Of a stretch of DNA of 64,000 nucleotides, positions 34,760 to 43,601 are shown one piece after another (the first letter of the stretch is position 1; every line of letters starts with the position of its first letter). Position numbers and translations under genes: made by a program. The notes under the pieces were generated by a model. The model was not told the DNA's origin and made no database searches. It was given only the letters and a program-made list of their open reading frames with translations. The stretch comes from SABI01 sp963676605 (lineage in GTDB: Bacteria; Spirochaetota; Spirochaetia; Sphaerochaetales; Sphaerochaetaceae), in contig CAXXSP010000065.1 of the NCBI GenBank assembly GCA_963676605.2, positions 46,224-110,223 of the forward strand, read 5' to 3'.

Positions 34760-36034
34760 CTAGTAATACCTCAGCATGATGTACCCGTACGAGATGACGA
34801 GTGTGATAAGGGTAATGGGGACACCGTAGGCAAGGTAACTCTTGAACGAGAGGTTCACATTATTCTTCTTGGCGAATCCGAACATGATGACATTCGCACT
34901 TGCCCCTACCAGTGTGCCGTTTCCGCCAAGGCAGGAACCGAGAGCAAGAGACCACCAGATGGGTTCGATAGCCTCAGGTGTTGCTGCAGCGCCCATGATC
35001 TTCACTACAGGAATGAAAGTTGCCACCAGAGGAATATTATCGAGGATTCCTGAGAAAATTCCGCTCGTGAACAGAAGAGCCGTGCTTGTTTTCTTCAGAT
35101 CTCCCTGTGTCAGCTCCTTCAGTGTATCAGCAAGGCGGTCGATGACTCCCACGTAATCGAGAACCCCGACCATGATGAACAGTCCGACGAAGAAGAGGAT
35201 CGTATCCCATTCAACCTCCTTGAGGATCTCATCAAGGTCCTCCTTGGACCAGAGGACAAGGAGGCTGGCTCCTGCAAGGGCTATGACACTCGGTTCCGTT
35301 TCCATGAGTCCATGAAGAAGGAATCCGAGAATGACGGCACCCAGAACCGTCAGGGACTTTTTCATCAGGACGGGATTGGTGATCATCAGCTTTTCATCCA
35401 TCGCAAGTATACGTCTTCTGTTCATATCTGAGACGACAAGATTCTTCTTGAAGATCAGGATGAGTAGTCCCATGATCACGACAGAGATAAAGAGGATGAT
35501 AGGTGCAAGGTTCACAATGAAGTCCATGAAGCTGAGCCCTGCGGCAGAGCCTATCATGATATTCGGAGGGTCACCGATCAGAGTTGCCGTACCGCCTACA
35601 TTGGAGGCAATGATCTCTGTTATGACGAAGGGGAGAGCCATGATCTCCATCTGTGTTGTAAGAAGGAGTGTGACAGGGGAGATCAGAAGGATGGTCGTCA
35701 CGTTGTCGAGAAATGCAGAAAAGATTGCCGTGATACCGAATAGGACGGCGAGGAACGCGATGGGATCTGCTTTCACCATCTTTGCTCCCTTCACGGCAAT
35801 GTATTCGAAGATTCCGCTCTGTTCTGTTATTTTTACAATCATCATCATGCCGATAAGGAGGAAGATGACATTCATATCTATATGTTCGACAGCGTCGTGA
35901 AAAGGGATGAAATGAAAGACGAGATAGAGCGATGCCCCTAAGAGCACGGCTATTGCTTTATTCATCTTCTCCATGATGAGGAGGGAATAGACGATGATGA
36001 ACACCAGTACTGCTATAATCATATGTATACTCAT
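34760..36034 (-). CDS. ArsB/NhaD-type ion transporter
   Basis: 424 residues and about 11-12 TM helices. Paired motifs FSAFLDNVTTILLISPVTL and FSGILDNIPLVATFIPVVK, plus NVGGTATLIGDPPNI and GSCLGGNGTLVGASANVI, are the inverted-repeat signature of the ion transporter (IT) superfamily: NhaD, ArsB and P-protein. Na+/H+ antiport or anion transport is likely. It is the third gene of an operon behind two CBS-domain proteins; its start overlaps the stop of the EIIA-CBS gene (TAATG), which suggests that those proteins regulate it. Confidence 0.88.
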   Translation of the reverse strand: MSIHMIIAVLVFIIVYSLLIMEKMNKAIAVLLGASLYLVFHFIPFHDAVEHIDMNVIFLLIGMMMIVKITEQSGIFEYIAVKGAKMVKADPIAFLAVLFGITAIFSAFLDNVTTILLISPVTLLLTTQMEIMALPFVITEIIASNVGGTATLIGDPPNIMIGSAAGLSFMDFIVNLAPIILFISVVIMGLLILIFKKNLVVSDMNRRRILAMDEKLMITNPVLMKKSLTVLGAVILGFLLHGLMETEPSVIALAGASLLVLWSKEDLDEILKEVEWDTILFFVGLFIMVGVLDYVGVIDRLADTLKELTQGDLKKTSTALLFTSGIFSGILDNIPLVATFIPVVKIMGAAATPEAIEPIWWSLALGSCLGGNGTLVGASANVIMFGFAKKNNVNLSFKSYLAYGVPITLITLVISYGYIMLRYY

Positions 36035-36930
36035 TACGGCCTCAGCATCTTATTGATAATTTCATTCGGATTGATGATGCCGACCATCTCGTCATCTTCA
36101 TTCACAACCAGGAGGTGACGTCTGTTTCCCCGTATCATCATAAAGAAGATTTCGGGATACGAGACAGTATCTCTGATCACATAGGGTCTGTGATCCCTCA
36201 GGTAGTCCTTGATTTTCACTTCACCTTCATTCTTCCAGAAGTATTTGACCGGCTGAAAGTCTTTCAGCATTGAGAGATTGTGGAGGTGGAAGACGTAATC
36301 AGGGAAGCCGGCTTTCAGCAGATCGACAAGGTCGAGTACACCGCAGATCTTTCCTGTCTGCTCACTGTAGACGGGAAGGAAATAGATATCGTGCCGCTTC
36401 ATCTGATCGAGAGCGACAGAAATGGAATCGGTCTCCTTCGCTCTCGGCCAGTAGCGTGCAAGGTCTCCTGCATTCAGCGGTGCTCCCATATCTTCTGTTG
36501 TCTCACTGATCAGATTGAGAATCTCGAGCGGAGTAGTGCAGGTGTCGAGTTCATCCGCCCGGGTTCTGATGAGACGTCCGATTCCCTGTAGAATTCTCAG
36601 ATATACATCCTGATTTGCTCCTGAGGTGAGGATGGAGAAGATATATTTCACTTCATTTCCTCCCTCAAGGATGAGGGGAGTCGCGCACCTGATGAAGATG
36701 ATCGAGAGTCCTTTTACTTCAGGAGCATGGTTATGCGGCATCATTGTGTTGTTGCCGAGCCACGTGGAGCTGAGTTTTTCCCTTTCTTCGAGAAGAGAGA
36801 GAACCTTTTCCTGTGAGAGTCCGGAGCTTTTGGAAAATTCCCCGGCCAGGAAGGTGAGTACTTCCTGAACGGAGGAAAAACTCCTGTTCAGGAAAATACT
36901 CTCTTCTGTAACGTATTTACGAAACTGCAT
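36034..36930 (-). CDS. PTS EIIA-like domain fused to a CBS-domain pair
   Basis: 298 residues. Residues 1-150 resemble PTS EIIA type 2 with the phospho-acceptor His in MMPHNHAP (His66). Residues about 155-298 form a CBS pair (DSISVALDQMKRHDIYFLPV..., HLLVVNEDDEMVGIINPNEI). CBS domains bind adenine nucleotides and EIIA domains report PTS phosphorylation. Coupled by overlap to the transporter, it looks like a nucleotide- and PTS-sensing regulatory subunit; this role is inferred. No other PTS gene is in the window. Confidence 0.85.
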   Translation of the reverse strand: MQFRKYVTEESIFLNRSFSSVQEVLTFLAGEFSKSSGLSQEKVLSLLEEREKLSSTWLGNNTMMPHNHAPEVKGLSIIFIRCATPLILEGGNEVKYIFSILTSGANQDVYLRILQGIGRLIRTRADELDTCTTPLEILNLISETTEDMGAPLNAGDLARYWPRAKETDSISVALDQMKRHDIYFLPVYSEQTGKICGVLDLVDLLKAGFPDYVFHLHNLSMLKDFQPVKYFWKNEGEVKIKDYLRDHRPYVIRDTVSYPEIFFMMIRGNRRHLLVVNEDDEMVGIINPNEIINKMLRP

Positions 36931-37363
36931 AGTATTTCTCCGTTTGTTGATGTGAGAGAATATTGATTAGCTGTGCATATGATACCTCTTCAGGTGCCTG
37001 GTTGTCATCTGTTATGACAGGCATGGTATCACAGGAGGAGAGCAGAGAGATCATAAGGTCAGACAGGTTTCCCTGTGAGGGAGAAGCGGGTGCATCATCT
37101 CTGATGAAGGCTGAGAGAGGAACTGTTTCCAGGTGTTTCATCCATCTCTCCCGGAGGTCGTCATCCATGAAGAGGGTGTAGGGAGCTATGAACTCGAGTA
37201 CGTCCTCCAGCTGTATATGTCCGATGAGAAAACCTTCCTCATTATGGATGTAGAGACGGTCGGAAGCTTTCTTTTCCTCAAGGAGTATAAAAAGATCCTT
37301 CATCATCGAACTCTGTGAAAGTGAAGGGTTTTCCCCTATCATTGTATAGTCTGTGTTATTCAT
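36917..37363 (-). CDS. small CBS-domain protein
   Basis: 148 residues with one or two divergent CBS motifs (DRLYIHNEEGFLIGHIQLED; TMPVITDDNQAPEEVSYAQL). It overlaps the EIIA-CBS gene by 14 bp and is first in the operon CBS / EIIA-CBS / transporter. AAGGA lies 8 bases before ATG 37363. Probably a partner regulatory subunit. Confidence 0.8.
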   Translation of the reverse strand: MNNTDYTMIGENPSLSQSSMMKDLFILLEEKKASDRLYIHNEEGFLIGHIQLEDVLEFIAPYTLFMDDDLRERWMKHLETVPLSAFIRDDAPASPSQGNLSDLMISLLSSCDTMPVITDDNQAPEEVSYAQLINILSHQQTEKYYAVS

Positions 37364-37419
37364 TCGTTATGTCCTTGCTTACAGGTGTAGTGTCATCCCC
37401 ATACGGAGATGGGTGTCAA

Positions 37420-37776
37420 TCAGCTGTATATGCAGGGAGGGGCTTTGTTCGAGGGAAAGGTTTTGTGAGACGAGGTTTTCGGCAGGATGAGATCAAGGGA
37501 GATGAACTGTACCGTATAGATGGGATGGGGAATAACAAGACTGGCTGCCGCCTCATCTATCTCCTCGTTCTCTCTGGGAGCTCTCTCTTCTCTGCCTTCT
37601 CGCTCGGGAACATGAAGATCTCCTGCTTCCACTTCAAATTCGCTGTAATCATGTGAGAGGAACAGCTTTTCTGCAGGTGTGAGAGATGGAAACTGTGGAG
37701 TGCCGGCAGCGATCTCAAAGGCCCCTGAAAGGATGAACAGGAGGGAGAGCAGCAGTACCAGCGGTACTTTCTTCAT
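37420..37776 (-). CDS. small secreted protein, unknown function
   Basis: 118 residues from ATG 37776 with a signal peptide (MKKVPLVLLLSLLFILSGAF). The mature part is acidic and Glu-rich, then turns hydrophobic and proline-rich, ending PSNKAPPCIYS. No family recognised. The alternative TTG start at 37812 is the -35 box of its own promoter and is rejected. Confidence 0.55.
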   Translation of the reverse strand: MKKVPLVLLLSLLFILSGAFEIAAGTPQFPSLTPAEKLFLSHDYSEFEVEAGDLHVPEREGREERAPRENEEIDEAAASLVIPHPIYTVQFISLDLILPKTSSHKTFPSNKAPPCIYS

Positions 37777-37783
37777 ATGCCGC

Positions 37784-37812
37784 AGTGTAGAGAGGAAGAG
37801 AAATTTATTCAA
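37784..37812 (-). promoter_or_regulatory. promoter of the small secreted-protein gene, leaderless type
   Basis: Minus strand: TTGAAT (37807-37812), 17-bp spacer, TACACT (37784-37789), 7 bases to ATG 37776. Confidence 0.6.
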
Positions 37813-37874
37813 GCACTCCGAACACTGAACTTTCTAAATATATAGTTGTCTCTCAAAGAATTCGCTTCGGGATG

Positions 37875-37899
37875 TATAAAAGACCGCCTCGCGGCGGCC
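37875..37899 (-). terminator. terminator of leuS
   Basis: On the minus strand GGCCGCC, loop GCGA, GGCGGTC, followed by TTTTATA; 20 bases after the leuS stop. Confidence 0.8.
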
Positions 37900-37919
37900 T
37901 TCCTGATGTAGGCGGGCTG

Positions 37920-40436
37920 TCAGCCCTTTACTACGATATTCACGATCTTGTCAGGGATGACGATAGTCTTCACTATCTGCTTGCCCTCGGTGAGCTCTTT
38001 GATTCTGTCTATATCAAGAGCCTCTGCGAGGAGCAGATCCTTTTCCCTGCCTTTCGCTGCATCGAAACGGGCTCTCACTTTTCCGTTCACCTGAACGACG
38101 ATTTCCACGGTATCATCCACGGTGAGCTCGGGAATGTATTGGGGCCATTGTTCTTTCGAGACGGAAGGAGCATGACCTGCCATTGCCCACAGCTCTTCAG
38201 AGAGGTGAGGGGTATAGGGAGCGAGGATGAGGATGAAGGGTTCCCAGACCTCTCGAGGGAGCGTATCTTTCTTGTAGAGTTCATTGATGAAGATCATCAT
38301 CTGACTGATAGCCGTGTTGAAGTCGAGAGAGTTGGTATCCTCTCCCACTTTCTTGATGGTCTTGTGAAGGAGTTTCACTATATCATCATCAGCCTTCTCT
38401 TCGCTGATACCTTTCTGTGCAAGGCGCCACACCCTGTCGAGGAAGCGGTAGACTCCTGAAAGACCTGAGGTCGACCAGGGCTTCGATACCTGGAGAGGTC
38501 CCATGAACATCTCGTACATTCTCATAGAGTCTGCACCGAACTCACTGATGATCTCATCGGGGTTGATGACGTTCTTGAGGGATTTGGACATCTTTGCGAT
38601 AACACGCTCGAGCGGCTCACCGGTTCCCTTTTCTACAAAGGTATCCGGTGCCGTCTCTTCGGCGTCTTCCACTGAAACAAGGGTCTTGTCCTTTCTCTGG
38701 AATGCGAAGGAGGTGATCATTCCCTGGTTCACGAGGCGCTGGAAGGGCTCCTTGGTTGAAACGATGCCGAGATCATAGAGGACCTTGTGCCAGAAACGGG
38801 CATAGAGGAGGTGAAGAACAGCGTGTTCTGCTCCTCCTACATAGAGGTCTACCGGCATCCAGTAATCCATGGCCTCCTGTGATACGAGAGCCTCAGTGTT
38901 CTTCGGATCGAGATAGCGGAGGAAATACCAGCAGGAACCTGCCCACTGGGGCATCGTGTTGGTTTCGCGGTGTGCCTTGCCTCCGCAGACGGGACAGGTG
39001 GTCTCAACCCAGGAATCGATGGTCGAAAGGGGGGACTCTCCCGTGCCCGAGGGGGCATAGGATTCAACTTCAGGAAGGGTGAGAGGCAGGTCCTCCTCCT
39101 TCAGAGGGACAATCCCGCAGCTGTCGCAGTGGACAAGAGGGATCGGCTCTCCCCAGTATCTCTGACGGCTGAAGACCCAGTCTCGCAGCTTGTAGTTGAT
39201 GGTCGGCTTACCGATCTTCTTCTCTTCGAGATACTCGTTCATTCTGTCGATCGCTTCTTCCTTGCCGAGTCCGTCGAGGAAGCCGCTGTTGATGTGTGCT
39301 CCGTCACCGGTGAAGGCTGACTCCTTCACACCCTGCGCACTCTCAAGCACTTCAACAATGGGGAGGTCGAACTTTACGGCGAACTCCCAGTCACGCTGGT
39401 CGTGTGCGGGAACCGCCATGATAGCTCCGGTTCCGTAGGAGGCGAGTACATAGTCAGCTATCCAGATGGGAATCTTCTTTCCATTGAGAGGATTGATGGC
39501 GTAGGAGCCGCTGAATACACCGCTCTTATCCTTCGCAAGGTCAGTTCTTTCAAGGTCTGATTTCTGCGCGGCCTGACTCACGTAGGCGTGGACGGCCTCA
39601 CTCTGCTCACTGGTGGTGAGGGTGTGCACGAGAGGATGTTCGGGAGCAATGACCATGTAGGTTGCTCCGAAGAGGGTGTCACACCGTGTGGTGAAGACTT
39701 CGAGAGCATCCTCGGAGTTCTCTACGGGGAAGACTACCGAAGCACCGTGAGACTTGCCGATCCAGTTTCTCTGCATCGCCTTGATCGAGTCGGACCAGTC
39801 AAGCTCATCGAGGTCCTCGAGAAGCCGCTCTGCATACTCGGTAATCTTGAGGATCCACTGCCTGATATTCTTTCTTGTCACGATCGTGCTGCAGCGCTCG
39901 CATTTACCGTCCTTCACCTCTTCATTGGCAAGTCCGGTATGGCAGGAAGGACACCAGTTGATCGGGGTCTCTGATTCGTAGGCCAATCCCTTTTCGTACA
40001 GTTTCAGGAAGATCCACTGGGTCCACCGGTAGTATTCACTGGTGTGAGTGGAGATTTCCCGCGACCAGTCATAGCTGAATCCCAGACGCTTGATCTGCTT
40101 ACGGAAATTGTCGATATTAGCCTCGGTGGTCACCTTCGGGTGAGTGCCGGTCTTGATGGCGTAGTTCTCGGCCGGAAGGCCGAAAGAGTCAAAGCCCATC
40201 GGGTGAAGGACGTTGAAGCCGTTCATCCGCTGGAAGCGGCAATAGATGTCGGTTGCCGTATACCCTTCGGGGTGTCCTACGTGAAGACCCGCACCCGACG
40301 GGTAGGGGAACATGTCGAGGACATACAGTCTTTTATCTTCAGGAAATGAAGAGTCTTCTGTGACGCGGAAAGATTCATTCTCTTCCCAGTATTTCTGCCA
40401 TTTCAGTTCAATCTGTTCAAAAGGATAGCTACTCAT
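37920..40436 (-). CDS. leuS: leucyl-tRNA synthetase
   Basis: 838 residues, full length. Class I signatures are HVGH in PYPSGAGLHVGHPEG (about residue 50) and KMSKS in VIAKMSKSLKNVINPDE (about 615). The CP1 editing domain lies between (TRCDTLFGATYMVIAPEHPL, GTGAIMAVPAHDQRD). Zinc-type Cys pairs (CPSCHTG, CERC and CPVCGG) are present. ATG 40436 lies 6 bases from a consensus -10, with no Shine-Dalgarno. Confidence 0.97.
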   Translation of the reverse strand: MSSYPFEQIELKWQKYWEENESFRVTEDSSFPEDKRLYVLDMFPYPSGAGLHVGHPEGYTATDIYCRFQRMNGFNVLHPMGFDSFGLPAENYAIKTGTHPKVTTEANIDNFRKQIKRLGFSYDWSREISTHTSEYYRWTQWIFLKLYEKGLAYESETPINWCPSCHTGLANEEVKDGKCERCSTIVTRKNIRQWILKITEYAERLLEDLDELDWSDSIKAMQRNWIGKSHGASVVFPVENSEDALEVFTTRCDTLFGATYMVIAPEHPLVHTLTTSEQSEAVHAYVSQAAQKSDLERTDLAKDKSGVFSGSYAINPLNGKKIPIWIADYVLASYGTGAIMAVPAHDQRDWEFAVKFDLPIVEVLESAQGVKESAFTGDGAHINSGFLDGLGKEEAIDRMNEYLEEKKIGKPTINYKLRDWVFSRQRYWGEPIPLVHCDSCGIVPLKEEDLPLTLPEVESYAPSGTGESPLSTIDSWVETTCPVCGGKAHRETNTMPQWAGSCWYFLRYLDPKNTEALVSQEAMDYWMPVDLYVGGAEHAVLHLLYARFWHKVLYDLGIVSTKEPFQRLVNQGMITSFAFQRKDKTLVSVEDAEETAPDTFVEKGTGEPLERVIAKMSKSLKNVINPDEIISEFGADSMRMYEMFMGPLQVSKPWSTSGLSGVYRFLDRVWRLAQKGISEEKADDDIVKLLHKTIKKVGEDTNSLDFNTAISQMMIFINELYKKDTLPREVWEPFILILAPYTPHLSEELWAMAGHAPSVSKEQWPQYIPELTVDDTVEIVVQVNGKVRARFDAAKGREKDLLLAEALDIDRIKELTEGKQIVKTIVIPDKIVNIVVKG

Positions 40437-40442
40437 GCGCGA

Positions 40443-40471
40443 ATCATACCCTTGAGCGACAAGGGTGTCAA
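40443..40471 (-). promoter_or_regulatory. leuS promoter, near-consensus, with palindromic spacer
   Basis: Minus strand: TTGACA (40466-40471), 17-bp spacer CCCTTGTCGCTCAAGGG, TATGAT (40443-40448), then 6 bases to ATG. The spacer is a 6-bp inverted repeat (CCCTTG/CAAGGG) and could be an operator. The best example of the leaderless layout in this window. Confidence 0.75.
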
Positions 40472-40483
40472 TAAAGATGTACC

Positions 40484-41740
40484 CTACATCTCCTGTTCGC
40501 CATCATGCAGAACCAGACGGACTCTCTCGATCCTGTTCTTGTTCATCTCGACAATGATGTATTTACCGTAATCAACCCCAAGGATCTCCCCCTCCTGGGG
40601 GATAGTTCCCATCGTCTCTATCAGATAGGCTGCCAGGGTCTTGTTCAGCTCCTGGTGATTGTCAAGGTGAAGGTCCAGTTCGTCGCTGATCTCCTGCAGA
40701 GAGGTGTCTGCCGTGATCAGGAAGGTGTGTTCATTCTCTCTCTGTATTCTGTGGATATGCCCGATCTCATGCTCATCGTAGATCTCGCCGAACAGCTGCT
40801 CGACGATATCTTCGAGGGTGACGACACCCGAGAGGCCACCGTACTCGTCTAGGACAACAGCGATCTGCTGTTTATTCTGCTGGAACTGGAAGAGCATGTC
40901 ATCGACCTTTCTGTTTTCGGGGACGAAGACAGGTTCTATCATGAATTCACTGAGCGGTCTGTCTGCTTTTCCTTCCACTTCGGCAAGTAGAAGGTCGCGG
41001 ATCAGGACGACTCCCACGATATCTTCAGGAGTTTCTCCGTAGAGGGGGATACGTGAGAATTTAGAATTAACGATCTGGGAGAAGGTTTCCGAGAGTGTAA
41101 GTGTCTGTGCGAGGGTGAACAGGTCTGTCCTGTGGGTCATGACCGACTTTACCGGGGCTTCACTGAAATGAAGCACTCTCTGCACAAGGGATGTCTCGTA
41201 TTCATCTACAATACCCTCGTGCTCTGCAACGTCAACCACATGCATGAGTGAGTCCAGGGACATGGATCCCTCCGTCTCTCTGTCGAAGAGGCGGGTGATT
41301 GCATTGCTGACCCATCTGATCACAGTGATCAGGGGGTGAAGAACGACGGACATCCCTTTGATGAATACAGCTGAGAAGCGGGCGAAAGCCATGTTGTGGG
41401 TGATGGCGAGCTGCTTCGGAACGATTTCGCCGAAGATAAGGATAAGGAGGGTGAGCACGCCTGTCCCGTAGCTGATTGCGTAGTTCCCCCACATATCGAG
41501 AACAAAGGTCGTGGTCAGCGCCGAGGCGCTGAGATTGACGATATTGTTCCCGATGAGGATCGTTGTAAGGAGTATGTCCGGGGACTTTGCCAGACGTGCG
41601 GCGAGATGACTTGTTTTCCTGTGGTCTGTTTCGAGCGAACGTATCTGCAGAAAGCTGAGCGAGGTGAATGCTGTTTCCGAGGAACTGAAAAATGCAGATA
41701 GAATGATCAGAAGGAGAATGACTGAGAGATGGAGGATCAT
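40484..41740 (-). CDS. CNNM/CorC-HlyC family membrane protein
   Basis: 418 residues: a DUF21 transmembrane domain (1-190, starting MILHLSVILLLIILSAFFSS), two CBS domains (about 200-330, with VLDEYGGLSGVVTLEDIVEQ) and a CorC_HlyC domain (about 340-415). Often labelled haemolysin, but the family is better regarded as Mg2+/Co2+ efflux or its regulation. GGAGGC precedes ATG 41740. Confidence 0.9.
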   Translation of the reverse strand: MILHLSVILLLIILSAFFSSSETAFTSLSFLQIRSLETDHRKTSHLAARLAKSPDILLTTILIGNNIVNLSASALTTTFVLDMWGNYAISYGTGVLTLLILIFGEIVPKQLAITHNMAFARFSAVFIKGMSVVLHPLITVIRWVSNAITRLFDRETEGSMSLDSLMHVVDVAEHEGIVDEYETSLVQRVLHFSEAPVKSVMTHRTDLFTLAQTLTLSETFSQIVNSKFSRIPLYGETPEDIVGVVLIRDLLLAEVEGKADRPLSEFMIEPVFVPENRKVDDMLFQFQQNKQQIAVVLDEYGGLSGVVTLEDIVEQLFGEIYDEHEIGHIHRIQRENEHTFLITADTSLQEISDELDLHLDNHQELNKTLAAYLIETMGTIPQEGEILGVDYGKYIIVEMNKNRIERVRLVLHDGEQEM

Positions 41741-41863
41741 CTATGCCTCCATCTGCTGTGTATGTACGATAATGGGTCTTCCATAAAGGCTACTATATAC
41801 AGAGACTCGAAAAAGTATCAAGTTCTGATGAAGACAATTTCATGAAATAAAAGCAGATGAGCG

Positions 41864-43225
41864 TTATATAAGGTGAGAAAGCAGAGACATGACCCAGGTG
41901 AGAAGGAGAGCCATGAACAGAGTGAAGAGGCCGTGCCTTCGTGCGCTCAGGTACCAGGATGGTTTTCCTATCATGCCGCTGATGACGATGTTTGATGCCG
42001 AGAAGGGGGATATCAGGGTCCCCAGTACCCAGCCTGATAGGAGGACGATCCCGAACATGAGAGGGGTGAAGCCGATTGACGCCGGATTGATCGAAACAGC
42101 CAGAGCTGAGCCTGCTACGATCGGATGCATGCCGAGGTGGGCAGTGACGAAGAAGATCAGCAGAATACTCAGGATAGTGAGGATTGCATGATCAGCTGAC
42201 ACTCCCGGCAGCAGGTGCGTGATCACTGAGTCAGCACCTGCCAGCTGAAGAGACCTTCCGAGAAAGCCTGCAGTAGTGAGAAGAGCCAGTTCGTTCTTCA
42301 CGTTGAGAACTCTCGTCGTGTAATACTCCGCCATGCCTGTTCGGTATTCCTTTCCCTCCCTCAGTATCAGTGCTGTGAACAGAGGGTAGAGGAGGGCTAC
42401 AATGGGGATTGCGGTGGAGATCGCGATGTTCATCACCGTAGTGCTCAGGATGATCAGGAGGATGGGTAGGATGGTGAGTGTCAGAATCATGATCACCCCT
42501 TTCCAATTCACCTGAACTTCGCTTTCACATGCGATCCGGTGAGCACCGGAACGCTTCAGGGAGATAAAGATGAAGAGCATGCTGAAGACAAAGAATATAG
42601 TGGTCAGCAGCAGTCCTGCCGGGACGAAGCTGATCCAGGGAATGGAAAGCGTGTAGGTGATCACTACAACAGCAGACCAGGCCGGGGACCAGAAGCCGCC
42701 GGAGAGCTGTGCGTGAGAGACGCAGGAGGCGAATTCTTTGTCTGCTCCGTACAGTTTTGAATTCTCGTAGAGCAGGTTGAACATGAGGGGGACAACCCCT
42801 ATCAGGATGATGACACCGAACAGGTGTGCGAGAATCCATGTTATGAGGCAGAACACCATGGGTGAGGAGACATATTTCTGGATGAAGTGTTTCAGATCCT
42901 CCCGGTAGTCTCCGAAGGAGAAGGGAATGCTCAGCATGGGAATGGTTATGAAGATTGCGGTTATCGCCCCGTTCTGAAAGAACGCTCCGAGCCATTCCTC
43001 TGGCGGAACTTCGGTAAAAAGAAGGAGAGAAAAACCCGATAGGGCGAGCATGATGGCTACTATAAGATTGGTTCTGCTCAGGGTCGGGAAGGTGAGGAGT
43101 ACTGACACGAGAAGCATGATCTGGGCTGCGAGAGTGAAAAACGGTGAATCCAGAAGGATGGTGATCCCGTAGAACAGGATATACGACAGCATGCTGAATC
43201 TTCTGATCGTATCGTACAGGTTCAT
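41864..43225 (-). CDS. multi-pass transporter-like membrane protein
   Basis: 453 residues with 11-12 predicted TM helices in two halves. Segments such as VTAHLGMHPIVAGSALAVSI and SGWVLGTLISPFSASNIVIS resemble ion-transporter-superfamily proteins (C4-dicarboxylate or citrate type), but no diagnostic motif allows a family name. GAGAGG precedes the ATG. Confidence 0.6.
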   Translation of the reverse strand: MNLYDTIRRFSMLSYILFYGITILLDSPFFTLAAQIMLLVSVLLTFPTLSRTNLIVAIMLALSGFSLLLFTEVPPEEWLGAFFQNGAITAIFITIPMLSIPFSFGDYREDLKHFIQKYVSSPMVFCLITWILAHLFGVIILIGVVPLMFNLLYENSKLYGADKEFASCVSHAQLSGGFWSPAWSAVVVITYTLSIPWISFVPAGLLLTTIFFVFSMLFIFISLKRSGAHRIACESEVQVNWKGVIMILTLTILPILLIILSTTVMNIAISTAIPIVALLYPLFTALILREGKEYRTGMAEYYTTRVLNVKNELALLTTAGFLGRSLQLAGADSVITHLLPGVSADHAILTILSILLIFFVTAHLGMHPIVAGSALAVSINPASIGFTPLMFGIVLLSGWVLGTLISPFSASNIVISGMIGKPSWYLSARRHGLFTLFMALLLTWVMSLLSHLI

Positions 43226-43247
43226 GATTTCCTCTCTTTAACGCCGA

Positions 43248-43276
43248 ATGGTATATGATCCCCCTTTGGAAGTCAA
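43248..43276 (-). promoter_or_regulatory. promoter of the 41864-43225 transporter gene
   Basis: Minus strand: TTGACT (43271-43276), 17-bp spacer, TACCAT (43248-43253); a short leader with a Shine-Dalgarno follows. Confidence 0.55.
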
Positions 43277-43528
43277 TCGGAAGCCTTCTTCGTTCCTTTT
43301 CTGTTGCCCATGGTGCATCAATATGTCAGAAGTGTGGATCCCGACGAATCTGTATCTAGCGAGATTTGCTAGGGATTTTTTCAAAAAAATAGGAGATTTT
43401 ATGTTGTAATATCGATACGTGACAGAACTTATTGGAGAAATGAAAATTTGTAATTATCTATAATGTAAGAAAAAAGAAGCTATATAACATTGGCTTCAAA
43501 AAAACAATAGAATTTTATACATAATGTA
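43277..43528. promoter_or_regulatory. AT-rich upstream region of P1 with a palindrome
   Basis: No gene seen. CTAGCGAGATTTGCTAG at 43356-43372 is an inverted repeat (CTAGC/GCTAG). Its near-copy ATAGCGATATTTGCTAG lies upstream of P3 (53475-53491) at a similar distance (about 173 and 147 bp) from the shared promoter. Candidate binding site of a common regulator. Confidence 0.45.
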
Positions 43529-43557
43529 TTGACATAAGTGAAAGTCGCTGGTACCCT
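43529..43557 (+). promoter_or_regulatory. shared-type promoter of P1
   Basis: TTGACA (43529-43534) continuing TAAG, 17-bp spacer, TACCCT (43552-43557). It matches the P2 and P3 promoters in the -35, its TAAG extension, the spacer length and the TAC start of the -10. Confidence 0.75.
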
Positions 43558-43601
43558 TGAGACATAACCAAAGGAACCCCCTTATAAAAGGAGATGTGGA
43601 T

